A DNA stretch of 26,103 nucleotides from Chitinophagaceae bacterium. Its GTDB lineage: Bacteria > Bacteroidota > Bacteroidia > Chitinophagales > Chitinophagaceae. This document shows, in pieces, positions 1 through 8,380 of this stretch (the first letter of the stretch is position 1; each line of letters begins with the position of its first letter). The notes beneath the pieces were generated by a model. The model was given only the letters and a program-made list of their open reading frames with translations. It ran no database searches and was not told the DNA's origin. Where the stretch lies: the NCBI GenBank assembly GCA_020846105.1, contig JADLEN010000133.1:1-26103 (forward strand), read 5' to 3'. Made by a program: the position numbers and the translations under genes.

Positions 1-260
1 ACAAATACTTTGGGATGTTTTGTTACCTCACCACTATGGGCAAAAAACAAGAGCTGCATCTTTCTTTTTTGCGGGGAAAAGATTTGGTAACGATGTACCC
101 GCAATTACAACAAAAAGGCAGAGCAATGGCAGCTTCTATTTGTTTCAAAAACAAAAAAGATTTTAATAAAAACGAAATTGTCGAATTGATAACCACCGCT
201 GCTATTTGGCAAAAAGAGGCCTTCGAACAAGGCGAAGGCTTCTTGAAAAAGAAAAAATAG
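1..260 (+). CDS. DUF1801-like protein, C-terminal part (5' end outside window)
   Basis: The reading frame is open from the first complete codon (position 3) to TAG at 258-260, so the gene enters from outside the window; the ATG at 15 is probably internal. About 85 residues are visible. The pattern is a 'FCYLT' strand, then 'LHLSFLRGKDL', a YPxLxxKGR segment, and an acidic/basic helix ending in a lysine tail. This resembles the end of DUF1801 (YdhG-like) proteins, small soluble domains of unknown biochemical role. The stop lies 12 nt from the convergent feoB stop, with no clear terminator between. Family assignment rests on remembered pattern only, and function is unknown. Confidence 0.6.
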   Translation, partial: KYFGMFCYLTTMGKKQELHLSFLRGKDLVTMYPQLQQKGRAMAASICFKNKKDFNKNEIVELITTAAIWQKEAFEQGEGFLKKKK

Positions 261-272
261 TAAAGAGCTTAT

Positions 273-2393
273 TTAACTAAGAAGCTGGTATGCCACAAAT
301 GCAAAAGCATAAGCCAAGAAACCCATGTAGGCAAATTGGATTAAGGGATATTTCCAGCTGCGCGTCTCGCGTTTGGTAATAGCCATTGTGCTCATGCATT
401 GCAATGCAAAAACATAAAACAATAGCAGCGACACCCCAGTGGCCAAAGTATAAACAGGGCTACCATCGGTGCGGCGCGCAGCGCGTAGCTTCGCACGCAA
501 AGAATTGTCTATATCTTGGGCATTGCCCACACTGTATAATGTAGCCATAGTGCCTACAAATACCTCACGAGCAGCAAATGAAGTGATGAGTGCAATACCA
601 ATTTTCCAATCGTAACCTAAAGGACGGATAGCGGGCTCTATGGCATGGCCCAGAATGCCTGCATAAGAATTGGCCAGCTTGGCAGTAGCAAACTCGTTGT
701 TTATCTCGGCGGTGCGGGTTGGTTGTAGCTGATGCAAGGTTGCGTATTGGGCTTCCAAAGCACGCATCCTACTTGGTGGGCCAAAACTACTAAGCCCCCA
801 AAGTATAATTGAAATTACAAGAATCACCTTACCAGCATCCGTCACAAAAATTTTGGCCTTTTCTATCATTGTAATGCCCACATTTTTCCACCTGGGTGCG
901 CGATACACAGGCAATTCCATGAGAAAATAGGTTTTTTCTTTCACCTTAATTATCATGTCCATTACCTTAGAAACGATGAGCGCCATTACAAAACCAAGCA
1001 GATATAAGCCCATTAATACAAGTCCTTGCAGATTGAAAAAACCTAGAAAACTTTTGTTGGGTATTACCAGCCCAATAAGGATGGTGTAAACCGGTAATCG
1101 TGCAGAGCAGCTCATCAACGGAGTTACTAATATAGTGATGAGTCTTTCCTTTTTGTTTTGGATAGTACGAGCAGCCATTATTGCAGGCACGGCGCAGGCC
1201 ATCCCGCTTATTAGTGGCATCACCGAGCGGCCATTGAGCCCCACACTACGCATGAGCCTATCTGTAAGGAAAGATATTCGAGCCATATATCCGCTGTCTT
1301 CTAAAATAGTAATACAGCCAAAAAGTATCATTATCTGTGGGATAAAAATAGCAATACCACTAATGCCTGCCAATACACCATTGATAAGCAAATCCGCAAA
1401 AAGATTTTCGGGCAAAAGCATGCTTAGTTGGCCACTTAGCCAACTAAAACCGCCCTCTACCCAATCCATAGGATAGCTCGAAAACGAAAAAATACTTTGG
1501 AACAAAAGAAACAAAACGACTAACAATATGAAGTTGCCATACAAGGGGTGTAGCAATATTTTGTCCCAGCGCTCGCTGCGCATCGCCTTTTGTGTTGGGG
1601 TTTCTTCTACTACTGTTTTCTGTAAAATATTGCCTATTTTACGATAGCGAAGCATTATTTCTTCGCCCTGTATTTTTGATTTGTGAAACTTTGCTTCGCC
1701 CATTCTGCCTGCCATTTGTATACGCTGCGCGGCATGTAAAAACGGAACATCGGGCAATTGGCAGCAAAGTTGCAATGCGGCATAATCACTTTTGGCGTTG
1801 GCAATATTCTTAACGTCAGAAATCCAAGGTCCACAAAGTTCGGCAATATCAATAAAGCCCGTTTTTACTTGTAAAGAATCTTCGTGCTGAATATCTTCTA
1901 TTGCTTTTTTAATCTCGTCAATACCCTTGTTTTTGCGGGGGTTGGCAGCTATTATTTTTATTTTAAAATAACGTTCTAGTTCTGGAATGTTGATATGTAT
2001 GCCTCTGCCTTTGGCAATATCTACCATAGTGAGTACTATGATAGCGGGTATGCCCAAGTCCATTATTTGGGTGCAAAGCAACAGGTTGCGCTTGAGGCTA
2101 GAAGCATCTGCTATGATGATAGCCATGTCTGGCTTGTCGGTATTAGTGCTGTTGAGCAATACGTCATAAGTCACTTGCTCATCTTCGCCCTTTGGGTATA
2201 GGCTGTAAGTGCCAGGTAGGTCTATTATCTGCACTTTTTCTCCATTGCGCAGGGTCGAAACGCCAGTCTTTTTATCCACGGTTACACCCGCAAAATTGCC
2301 CACCTTTTGATTGAGCCCTGTTAGGGAATTAAAAAGTGAAGTTTTGCCACTATTGGGATTGCCCACAAGTGCTATCGAAAAAGGTTTTTGCAT
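273..2393 (-). CDS. feoB: Ferrous iron transport protein B (FeoB)
   Basis: This 706-residue inner-membrane Fe(II) transporter has an N-terminal G-protein domain. Visible are the P-loop GNPNSGKTS (about residues 11-19), the G3 motif DLPGTYSL (58-65), a helical linker to about residue 270, and then a multi-pass membrane core. The core has the two FeoB gate segments, one around 'SGMACAVPAIMAART' and one around 'SFAAREVFVGTMATLY'. Length is normal for the family. The G4 position reads TMVD (122-125) where NxxD is usual. No feoA is found next to it, so the FeoA partner, if present, lies elsewhere. The gene is probably transcribed alone from a promoter just upstream (2408-2438). Confidence 0.96.
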   Translation of the reverse strand: MQKPFSIALVGNPNSGKTSLFNSLTGLNQKVGNFAGVTVDKKTGVSTLRNGEKVQIIDLPGTYSLYPKGEDEQVTYDVLLNSTNTDKPDMAIIIADASSLKRNLLLCTQIMDLGIPAIIVLTMVDIAKGRGIHINIPELERYFKIKIIAANPRKNKGIDEIKKAIEDIQHEDSLQVKTGFIDIAELCGPWISDVKNIANAKSDYAALQLCCQLPDVPFLHAAQRIQMAGRMGEAKFHKSKIQGEEIMLRYRKIGNILQKTVVEETPTQKAMRSERWDKILLHPLYGNFILLVVLFLLFQSIFSFSSYPMDWVEGGFSWLSGQLSMLLPENLFADLLINGVLAGISGIAIFIPQIMILFGCITILEDSGYMARISFLTDRLMRSVGLNGRSVMPLISGMACAVPAIMAARTIQNKKERLITILVTPLMSCSARLPVYTILIGLVIPNKSFLGFFNLQGLVLMGLYLLGFVMALIVSKVMDMIIKVKEKTYFLMELPVYRAPRWKNVGITMIEKAKIFVTDAGKVILVISIILWGLSSFGPPSRMRALEAQYATLHQLQPTRTAEINNEFATAKLANSYAGILGHAIEPAIRPLGYDWKIGIALITSFAAREVFVGTMATLYSVGNAQDIDNSLRAKLRAARRTDGSPVYTLATGVSLLLFYVFALQCMSTMAITKRETRSWKYPLIQFAYMGFLAYAFAFVAYQLLS

Positions 2394-2407
2394 AGAAATA
2401 ATGGTGG

Positions 2408-2438
2408 CAAAGGTATTCTTTTACACACTTAAACTCAA
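2408..2438 (-). promoter_or_regulatory. Candidate Bacteroidota promoter for feoB
   Basis: On the minus strand TTG (2438-2436) is followed after 20 nt by TACCTTTG (2415-2408), a full match to the TAnnTTTG -7 element. The predicted start is about 2401-2404, leaving a leader of only about 10 nt before the feoB ATG at 2393. No Fur-type palindrome was recognised. Confidence 0.42.
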
Positions 2439-2850
2439 GCGACAATATTGGGCGAAGCAAAGCGATATGACCAAACACTTCAGTTAAAAATAAAACCTTA
2501 TAAAGCCCTTGAATTGTACTTATACTTTATGTAAAATAAAAACCGTTAATGATTCGTTAATAGGTGGGGGGGGTAAAATTTAATCTATATAGTTTGTACG
2601 TTTGTCGTAACAAGCAGGTGCAGTACAAGCTAAGTAGCACAGCAGCAGGGTACATTATACGGCAAACAATAAAGCCTACCAAAAACATACCCTGCACGCT
2701 CTACTACTTGTAAGCGAAATGGCCTTGATGGCCAAACTAGAAATTTGCTACCGAAATAACAAACAACCTTACGCCCGGGAAGGCAGTAAAGGTACGTGTT
2801 TTTTGTTTTGGAAGTAAATGGAGACTATGCAGCAATAGCCACTTGGGTAA
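2439..2850. other. Gene-poor intergenic stretch upstream of the lipoprotein gene
   Basis: No convincing gene was found. It contains a run of eight G at about 2564-2571, a TAnnTTTG match (2597-2604) without a good -33 partner, and an 8-bp inverted repeat GCAGGGTA/TACCCTGC (2645-2652 and 2688-2695, 35 nt apart). One plus-strand frame stays open from after the TAG at about 2634 to a TAA near 2817, roughly 60 codons, including 'YRNNKQPYAREG'. It could be a decayed gene or chance. No tRNA, tmRNA, RNase P or 6S RNA signature was recognised. Confidence 0.4.
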
Positions 2851-2881
2851 TTGCGGCGGGCTGTATTTTTCTTTATTCTTG
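2851..2881 (+). promoter_or_regulatory. Candidate promoter for the lipoprotein gene
   Basis: TTG (2851-2853), 20 nt, then TATTCTTG (2874-2881), which matches TAnnTTTG at all but one position. It would give a leader of about 100 nt before the ATG at 2989. That leader holds a possible hairpin at about 2941-2969 (CACCC with GGGTG, plus an inner GGC/GCC). Confidence 0.33.
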
Positions 2882-2988
2882 AAGATTGCTTTTGACAAGC
2901 TCTGATAAATGGTCAAAACAGAACATAAGGACGCTGCTACTCACCCCGCGACAGGCTTTGCCAGGGTGGACAAAAAACACGAAAAACA

Positions 2989-3927
2989 ATGAAAAAGCTT
3001 ACTTTATTACTTTTGGCAGCAGGATTTATGGCTACAAGCATATTTATATCCTGCAAAAAAGACAATTTACAGACCTCTTCTTCTAAAAAAGGCACTCAAA
3101 ACACCAACCGAGTTGGTGAACCTGCCTTTGCAACTTTTACAAACTTAGAAACGTACGAAACGTTTTTAAATTCAGCACCCAACACGCCAATCAGTGGGCT
3201 ACCTTCGGACTTCATTTCTATGAAATCAATAATTGATGAGATTGAATGGCAAAAAGAAAACGACAGCATAGCTTATTACACAAACCCAAACCTTGCCGAC
3301 AGTATTTACGAAAGCTATGGAAAATTATTGGATGTACTAAATGAAGATAAAATTGTTAATCTATATGGCAATTTGGTGCGAGTAGATTTGTTAAACGATA
3401 TAGTTTATACAATAGCCTCCACAACAACCGCTTCTTACGACTTACTGCTACAAAATCCGAATCACAATAGCATCACACAATATACCACTAATGATGAAGT
3501 GGCACGTACGCTGGCTGGCATATCTGGTTGCAATGAAAGGTTTGCAGCTAATAAGAAAAATCCAGGCGACAATAATTGTAGTAATAATTATAGAACTAAA
3601 AAAGATGTTACTTATCAAAAGGCAGGCATTTATTTCTCTTTAGTAGCTGAGGCAAAAAATCAAAGAAGAATAGCTTGGGCTTGGTGGGCCTATAGTGGTG
3701 TAAAACCCGCAATGTATATGAGTATGATGTGGAAGCCACGTTGTGAAACTGCAACAAGTTGGTGGAGCGGAGAAGCTGGTTCGTGGTATCATAGTCCTGC
3801 ATACTCAGGCGATGGACAAAAAGCCACCTTTAGACCATATAGTAGTTCCAAAGCATTAACTTCTTACAACTTTGGTTCATCAATTCACGGTAATTGTGGC
3901 GTTAATTGGGTTCAAATAGTAGACTAA
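2989..3927 (+). CDS. Hypothetical lipoprotein
   Basis: This 312-residue protein starts with a lipoprotein signal: MKK, a hydrophobic core, and a lipobox-like FIS before Cys22, followed by KKD. It is probably anchored in the cell envelope. The mature part has an acidic, Asn/Ser-rich N-terminal half without repeats. The C-terminal third (about 225-312) is rich in Trp, Tyr and Ser, with several Cys residues that could form disulfides. I do not recognise the family. Its stop is 5 nt before the start of the next gene, so the two are very likely cotranscribed and may act together at the outer membrane. That functional link is inference from spacing only. Confidence 0.75.
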   Translation: MKKLTLLLLAAGFMATSIFISCKKDNLQTSSSKKGTQNTNRVGEPAFATFTNLETYETFLNSAPNTPISGLPSDFISMKSIIDEIEWQKENDSIAYYTNPNLADSIYESYGKLLDVLNEDKIVNLYGNLVRVDLLNDIVYTIASTTTASYDLLLQNPNHNSITQYTTNDEVARTLAGISGCNERFAANKKNPGDNNCSNNYRTKKDVTYQKAGIYFSLVAEAKNQRRIAWAWWAYSGVKPAMYMSMMWKPRCETATSWWSGEAGSWYHSPAYSGDGQKATFRPYSSSKALTSYNFGSSIHGNCGVNWVQIVD

Positions 3928-3932
3928 TTGAT

Positions 3933-4730
3933 ATGCAATTAACAAGCCTTGGAACAATTGTATTCTTTGCCCTTGCATTCTGTACAGAATGCAAGGCGCA
4001 AAATGCAAACAAATTAGAAGTTAGCATTATTCCAGCATTAGGATTTAACCTTTCTTTTCCAGCTGTGACTCCTCGAAGTAGCAAAGACCAGTTGACTTAT
4101 ACTATAGGTACAGCAGTTCCCAAATATTATTTTGCAGGTATCGGCTTACAATTACAACTTTGGGACGAATGGCAAACAACCCTCAAAATTGCAAGAACAG
4201 GATACGGATATGGTTGGCGTTACGAATACCCATTACCGCCACCAGACCAAAAAGCGAAAGGTAGTTCTAAGACAGCAAGAGAAGTAAATATTTTGGACTT
4301 TACTACTGAAAAAAAGTTGTTTACAACAAATAAAGTAAGATTGCTAAACCAAGATTTAAAATTAGTTTTTCAAGGGCTTGTGGGCATCCGATATGCGAGT
4401 GTGCCAAAGCTTGACCGTGTGGACAGTTTGGAGGCGCTACCCTCATTATTTGTAGTTGGACAAATGAATGTAAAAGATTCAATACGAAATTTAAGGTACG
4501 GTAGCGCTGCAATATCTTTAGGACTTAATGCACAACTATACGTCAATTCACACCGTAGTATAAAAGTAGGTGCAATGTATAGTTATGCTCCCAATCCTTT
4601 ATTGGAGTATCGTACTGATGTTACTTATTTTATTGGTTCAGGTAGCAATGACCAGTTCAAAACACACTCTGGCAAACACCAATTGTTGTTTTATTTTGAA
4701 TATCCTATTCGTTTTTTAAAATGGAAATAG
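3933..4730 (+). CDS. Hypothetical secreted/outer-membrane beta-barrel-like protein
   Basis: The ATG at 3933 is preferred over an upstream in-frame start at 3906, because 3906 lies inside the preceding gene and 3933 begins a proper signal peptide (hydrophobic stretch, then CKAQ near residue 22). The mature part of about 240 residues has alternating aromatic and polar strands such as 'FAGIGLQLQLW' and 'SIKVGAMYSYAP', and ends with aromatic strands (LLFYFEYPIRFLKWK). This is the general look of a small outer-membrane barrel, but the specific family is not recognised. It follows the lipoprotein gene with a 5-nt gap and is closed by a terminator at 4772-4805. Confidence 0.72.
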   Translation: MQLTSLGTIVFFALAFCTECKAQNANKLEVSIIPALGFNLSFPAVTPRSSKDQLTYTIGTAVPKYYFAGIGLQLQLWDEWQTTLKIARTGYGYGWRYEYPLPPPDQKAKGSSKTAREVNILDFTTEKKLFTTNKVRLLNQDLKLVFQGLVGIRYASVPKLDRVDSLEALPSLFVVGQMNVKDSIRNLRYGSAAISLGLNAQLYVNSHRSIKVGAMYSYAPNPLLEYRTDVTYFIGSGSNDQFKTHSGKHQLLFYFEYPIRFLKWK

Positions 4731-4771
4731 TTCCCCAATAACAGAGCCTCTTTTAATCGTTACTTTTCTCA

Positions 4772-4805
4772 AAAAACACCATAGCTTCAAACCTGTGGTG
4801 TTTTT
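4772..4805 (+). terminator. Rho-independent terminator after the envelope gene pair
   Basis: A 10-bp stem (AAAAACACCA with TGGTGTTTTT), a 14-nt loop and a T tract at the end separate the lipoprotein/OMP pair from the nuo operon. The A tract before the stem means it could also work on the other strand. Confidence 0.8.
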
Positions 4806-4898
4806 ACATTTTAGAATCATTTTTTTAAAAGAAAATATCGCGTCGTTTGCCCAATCGAATATTTCTATAAAATTGTCATCAAAAAGCCATTTGTAGCG

Positions 4899-4928
4899 TT
4901 GTTTATTAGTTGTATAATCCTATTTTTG
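4899..4928 (+). promoter_or_regulatory. Promoter of the nuo operon
   Basis: TTG (4899-4901), 19 nt, then TATTTTTG (4921-4928), an exact match to the Bacteroidota -33/-7 layout. Transcription would start near 4933-4935, about 20 nt before the nuoA ATG at 4955. This also excludes an upstream in-frame start at 4910, which lies inside the promoter. Confidence 0.65.
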
Positions 4929-4954
4929 CGAGAATTACAAACAGTCTCTTTATT

Positions 4955-5347
4955 ATGAATTTGTACTTGTTGAACGCCGCAAACGGTTCTTTAGTCGATT
5001 ATTTGCCCATTGTGATGCAGTTGTTTTTGGCAATTGGCATTGTGGCGATAATGATGGGCGGTTCGCACTTGCTAGGACCCAAGCGTAAAACCAAAGATAA
5101 ATTAGCCAACTTCGAGAGTGGTATCAAGGCAATAGGCAATGCCCGCCAGCCGATGGCTATTAAATATTTCCTTACGGCCATACTATTTGTATTGTTCGAT
5201 GTAGAGGTTATTTTCTTTTATCCTTATGCTGTCAATTTTAAGGAATTGGGGCAGGAAGGTTTTATTGCAGTAGTGATGTTTGTTGCATTTTTCTTGGTAG
5301 GCTTTACCTACATCATCAAGAAGGGTGCGCTAAAGTGGGAAGATTAA
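4955..5347 (+). CDS. nuoA: NADH-quinone oxidoreductase subunit A
   Basis: This 130-residue membrane subunit of complex I lies near the quinone site. It has three transmembrane segments. Between the first and second is the conserved loop 'NFESGIKAIGNARQPMAIKY', and the second carries the FDVEVIFFYPYA signature with its conserved acidic residues. The start at 4955 is chosen because it lies just after the promoter and gives the usual family length. It is the first gene of the operon, 24 nt before nuoB. Confidence 0.95.
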   Translation: MNLYLLNAANGSLVDYLPIVMQLFLAIGIVAIMMGGSHLLGPKRKTKDKLANFESGIKAIGNARQPMAIKYFLTAILFVLFDVEVIFFYPYAVNFKELGQEGFIAVVMFVAFFLVGFTYIIKKGALKWED

Positions 5348-5371
5348 ATTATTCAATTTTTACAATAAATT

Positions 5372-5935
5372 ATGGGTCGTCCGGTACAATATAACACAAA
5401 TAACAAACCTGCCATTATCCCCGAAGGGTATTCTGGCGAGGGTTTTATGGCTACCAAAATGGATCAATTAGTGGGTTTGGGAAGGTCACATTCGTTATGG
5501 CCTTTGCCTTTTGCCACCTCTTGCTGCGGTATCGAGTTTATGGGTACGATGGGTTCCAATTATGACCTTGGTCGTTTTGGGGCAGAGCGTATGGGCTTCA
5601 CACCGCGCCAATGCGATGTGCTATTGGTGGCAGGTACTATTTCTAAAAAACTAGCGCCTGTGCTACGCCAAGTTTATTTGCAAATGGCCGAACCACGTTG
5701 GGTGGTAGCAATAGGCGCTTGTGCATCGAGTGGTGGTATATTTGATAGCTATTCGGTATTGCAAGGTATAGACCAAGTGATACCGGTAGATGTGTATGTG
5801 TCGGGTTGTCCGCCAAGGCCTGAAGCGATATTGGAAGGCATTATGCGGGTACAAGATTTGGTGAAAGCTGAAAGCATCCGCCGCCGCACCCACCCAAGAT
5901 ACACAGAATTGATGCAGAGTTACGGAATAGAATAA
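5372..5935 (+). CDS. nuoB: NADH-quinone oxidoreductase subunit B
   Basis: This 187-residue peripheral-arm subunit carries the N2 [4Fe-4S] cluster that passes electrons to quinone. All four ligands are visible: the adjacent Cys51-Cys52 in ATSCCGIEFMG, Cys117 in GACASSGG, and Cys146 in SGCPPRPEA. Length is normal. It sits between nuoA and nuoC with short gaps of 24 and 26 nt, consistent with a single transcript. Confidence 0.97.
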   Translation: MGRPVQYNTNNKPAIIPEGYSGEGFMATKMDQLVGLGRSHSLWPLPFATSCCGIEFMGTMGSNYDLGRFGAERMGFTPRQCDVLLVAGTISKKLAPVLRQVYLQMAEPRWVVAIGACASSGGIFDSYSVLQGIDQVIPVDVYVSGCPPRPEAILEGIMRVQDLVKAESIRRRTHPRYTELMQSYGIE

Positions 5936-5961
5936 GCGTATTTTATTTACAAAATTTGATA

Positions 5962-6459
5962 ATGACCAACGAATATATTCAACAAATACTGAGCGACAAA
6001 TTTGGAACAGCTGTGTCCAATTTCGAGGAGCATTTTGGTATTTTTTCTTTCGATGTTTTGCCTTCAGAAAATGTTGCATTGTTGCAATTTTTGAATGAAG
6101 AAGAAAGTCTTGCATTCCGATTTCTTACCGACCTCACAGGCGTTCATTTTCCCGACAGAGTGGGCGAAGAGCTTTGTGTAGTCTATCATTTGCACAATTT
6201 GGTAGCCAACAAGCGTATTCGTGTTCGCTCTTATTTGCCCATTGCACAGCCAGATATTGCTTCGGTGGTGAATTTATATTCGGCAGCGAATTGGATGGAG
6301 CGTGAAACGTACGACTTCTTTGGGGTGAATTTTGTTGGGCACCCCAACTTGGTAAGAATACTGAACGTGGACGAGATGAACTATTTCCCGATGCGCAAAG
6401 AATATCCAATGGAAGACCCAACCCGCACCGACAAAGACGATGAAATGTTTGGTAGATAA
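5962..6459 (+). CDS. nuoC: NADH-quinone oxidoreductase subunit C
   Basis: This 165-residue peripheral-arm subunit (30-kDa family) contacts NuoD. The C-terminal half holds the signature 'ERETYDFFGVNFVGHPNLVR' followed by 'YFPMRKEYPMED'. The ATG at 5962 is preferred over a TTG two codons upstream. It is separate from NuoD, not a NuoCD fusion: stop at 6459, with nuoD starting 18 nt later. It has no cofactor-binding residues, as expected for the family. Confidence 0.96.
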   Translation: MTNEYIQQILSDKFGTAVSNFEEHFGIFSFDVLPSENVALLQFLNEEESLAFRFLTDLTGVHFPDRVGEELCVVYHLHNLVANKRIRVRSYLPIAQPDIASVVNLYSAANWMERETYDFFGVNFVGHPNLVRILNVDEMNYFPMRKEYPMEDPTRTDKDDEMFGR

Positions 6460-6477
6460 TTTACAAAATTGAAAACA

Positions 6478-7701
6478 ATGTCAGACCAAGAAATACAACA
6501 TATTCAGCTAGCCGAAGACGCAATCGAAAAGCAAACGACGACCCTCAATTTGGGTCCGACCCACCCTGCCACGCACGGAATTTTCGAGAACGTATTGGAG
6601 ATAGATGGCGAGAAGGTTTTGAGTGCCAAGCAAAATTTGGGCTACATTCATCGTGCGTTTGAAAAAATAGCCGAACGCCGCCCATACGGACAAGTGCAAC
6701 CACTTACCGATCGACTGAATTATTGCTCGGCACCAATTAATAATATTGGCTGGCAACTGACAGTAGAAAAATTATTGGGGCTCAAAATGCCCAAACGTGT
6801 AGATTATCTGCGCGTGATATTGATGGAATTGGCACGCATTGCAGACCATTTGGTGTGTAATTCGGTGGTGGCAGTAGATACCGGGGCCTTGACTCCTTTT
6901 ACTTATGTGTTCCAAATTCGCGAACGCATTTATGAAATATACGAATCTATTTGTGGTGCTCGCTTGACGACAAATATTGGTCGTGTGGGCGGTTTTGAAA
7001 GAAATTTTACCGACGATACTTGGAAAAAGCTGGATGCGTTAATGGCAGATTTTCCGAAGGCATTGAAAGAGTTTGAAACATTGCTGAATCGCAACCGTAT
7101 TTTTATGGACCGCTGTATTGGCGCAGGACCGATAAGTGCTGAGCGAGCCTTGAATTATGGATTTACAGGCCCCAACCTTCGCGCAACAGGCGTAGATTAT
7201 GATGTGCGGGTACATAGCCCTTATTGCTCTTACGAAGATTTTGAATTTACGATTCCTGTAGGTACAAATGGTGATGTGTATGACCGATATATGGTGCGCA
7301 ATGATGAAATGTGGCAGAGCTACAGCATCATTCAGCAGGCTTTAGAAAAGCTGAAAGACCTTGACCCGAGTGTATATCACGCAGATGTGCCGGCATATGA
7401 TTTGCCCGAGAAAAAAGATGTTTATACCAAAATGGAAGCACTCATTTATCATTTCAAAATAGTGATGGGTGAGGTGGATATCAAGGCAGGAGAGGTTTAT
7501 CACCCAGTAGAAGGTGGTAATGGCGAATTAGGCTTTTACCTCATCAGCGATGGTGGTAGAGCACCCTTCCGTTTGCATTTCCGTCGTCCTTGTTTTATAT
7601 ATTACCAAGCTTACCCAGAGATGATTGAAAACGGATTGCTGAGCGATGCGGTAATTGCCCTCAGTAGCTTGAATGTGATAGCGGGAGAGTTGGATGCTTA
7701 A
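6478..7701 (+). CDS. nuoD: NADH-quinone oxidoreductase subunit D
   Basis: This 407-residue subunit (49-kDa family) forms the quinone pocket with NuoB. Visible signatures are GPTHPATHGIF near the N-terminus (the quinone-site His loop), the LGYIHRAFEKIAE segment, 'RLTTNIGRVGG', and near the end 'GGRAPFRLHFRRPCF'. The ATG at 6478 is preferred to a TTG three codons upstream. It is the last of the contiguous A-B-C-D block. The next nuo gene is more than 1.1 kb away, with three unrelated ORFs between. Confidence 0.97.
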   Translation: MSDQEIQHIQLAEDAIEKQTTTLNLGPTHPATHGIFENVLEIDGEKVLSAKQNLGYIHRAFEKIAERRPYGQVQPLTDRLNYCSAPINNIGWQLTVEKLLGLKMPKRVDYLRVILMELARIADHLVCNSVVAVDTGALTPFTYVFQIRERIYEIYESICGARLTTNIGRVGGFERNFTDDTWKKLDALMADFPKALKEFETLLNRNRIFMDRCIGAGPISAERALNYGFTGPNLRATGVDYDVRVHSPYCSYEDFEFTIPVGTNGDVYDRYMVRNDEMWQSYSIIQQALEKLKDLDPSVYHADVPAYDLPEKKDVYTKMEALIYHFKIVMGEVDIKAGEVYHPVEGGNGELGFYLISDGGRAPFRLHFRRPCFIYYQAYPEMIENGLLSDAVIALSSLNVIAGELDA

Positions 7702-7715
7702 AAAATGAATTTGAT

Positions 7716-8168
7716 ATGTGGGCTTGGTTCAAAAAGTCTTGGTTATTTTTAGCTCTTTATATTGCAATATTGCCATTTTTGTTAGTCAGTCATTTTGGAA
7801 AAAAATGGTTAAATAGAGAAATTGAAGTAAAAAGAATTAACCCTGAAACGGTTAGTAAGAAAGGCGATATTCGGTTTGATGAAATTAGTATTGATGTACA
7901 TTTTTTTTGGACGATTAGAAAATTTTTGTGGAGTGATATTACAGAATTGAACGGTTTTTCTGAAGAAGAAAATAGGGAAGAATATAGGAAAATTGCAGTT
8001 TGTAGATTTTATAGAGGAGTGTCTATTTTTTTTAATGTAGAAAGCGAAGAAAATTTGAAATTTATTGACGCACTAAAGAGCAAATTAAATATCGGATTTA
8101 TAAATTGGAATACAGAATTGGAAAATAGAAGTAGAGATAGACCATATATTTTTTATAAAAAAAAGTAG
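7716..8168 (+). CDS. Hypothetical single-pass membrane protein inside the nuo operon
   Basis: This 150-residue protein starts 14 nt after nuoD. Residues about 8-25 (SWLFLALYIAILPFLLVS) form one hydrophobic segment. The rest is a charged soluble domain with no recognised motif, probably cytoplasmic because of the flanking lysines. Its codons are more AT-rich than those of nuoD. It is not a known complex I subunit or assembly factor that I recognise. It may belong with the following small ORF and nucleotidyltransferase as one acquired block, but that is inferred from adjacency only. Confidence 0.6.
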   Translation: MWAWFKKSWLFLALYIAILPFLLVSHFGKKWLNREIEVKRINPETVSKKGDIRFDEISIDVHFFWTIRKFLWSDITELNGFSEEENREEYRKIAVCRFYRGVSIFFNVESEENLKFIDALKSKLNIGFINWNTELENRSRDRPYIFYKKK

Positions 8169-8188
8169 AATTGCTAAATGAGAATTAT

Positions 8189-8380
8189 ATGAAAATAGAA
8201 AAAGTGGTTTGGCAAGGTACATTTGCAGAAGCAGAGGAAAGGGATGATGATTATTGGGCTGCCCAGTCGGAAGAAGAAAGGTTGAACACACTATTTGAAA
8301 TTAGACAAATTTTGTTTGAAGGTGCAGTTACACCAATTAAGAAAGTAGCATTTATAAAAAAAATAAATGAAGAAGAGTAA
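8189..8380 (+). CDS. Small acidic protein, candidate antitoxin partner of the nucleotidyltransferase
   Basis: This 63-residue protein starts at the ATG at 8189; a TTG six codons upstream is less likely. The pattern 'GTFAEAEERDDDYWAAQSEEERL' followed by an ExRQ helix matches a type of small ORF that I recall often lying directly before DUF6036/AbiEii-like nucleotidyltransferase genes. Its stop codon lies inside the next gene (14-nt overlap), which fits coupled translation of a two-gene module. A role as antitoxin is inference. It has no DNA-binding motif that I can recognise. Confidence 0.62.
   Translation: MKIEKVVWQGTFAEAEERDDDYWAAQSEEERLNTLFEIRQILFEGAVTPIKKVAFIKKINEEE

Noticed and set aside
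273..2393. FeoB as part of a feoAB operon
   Set aside because: No FeoA-like SH3 domain ORF occurs on either side; feoB appears to stand alone here.
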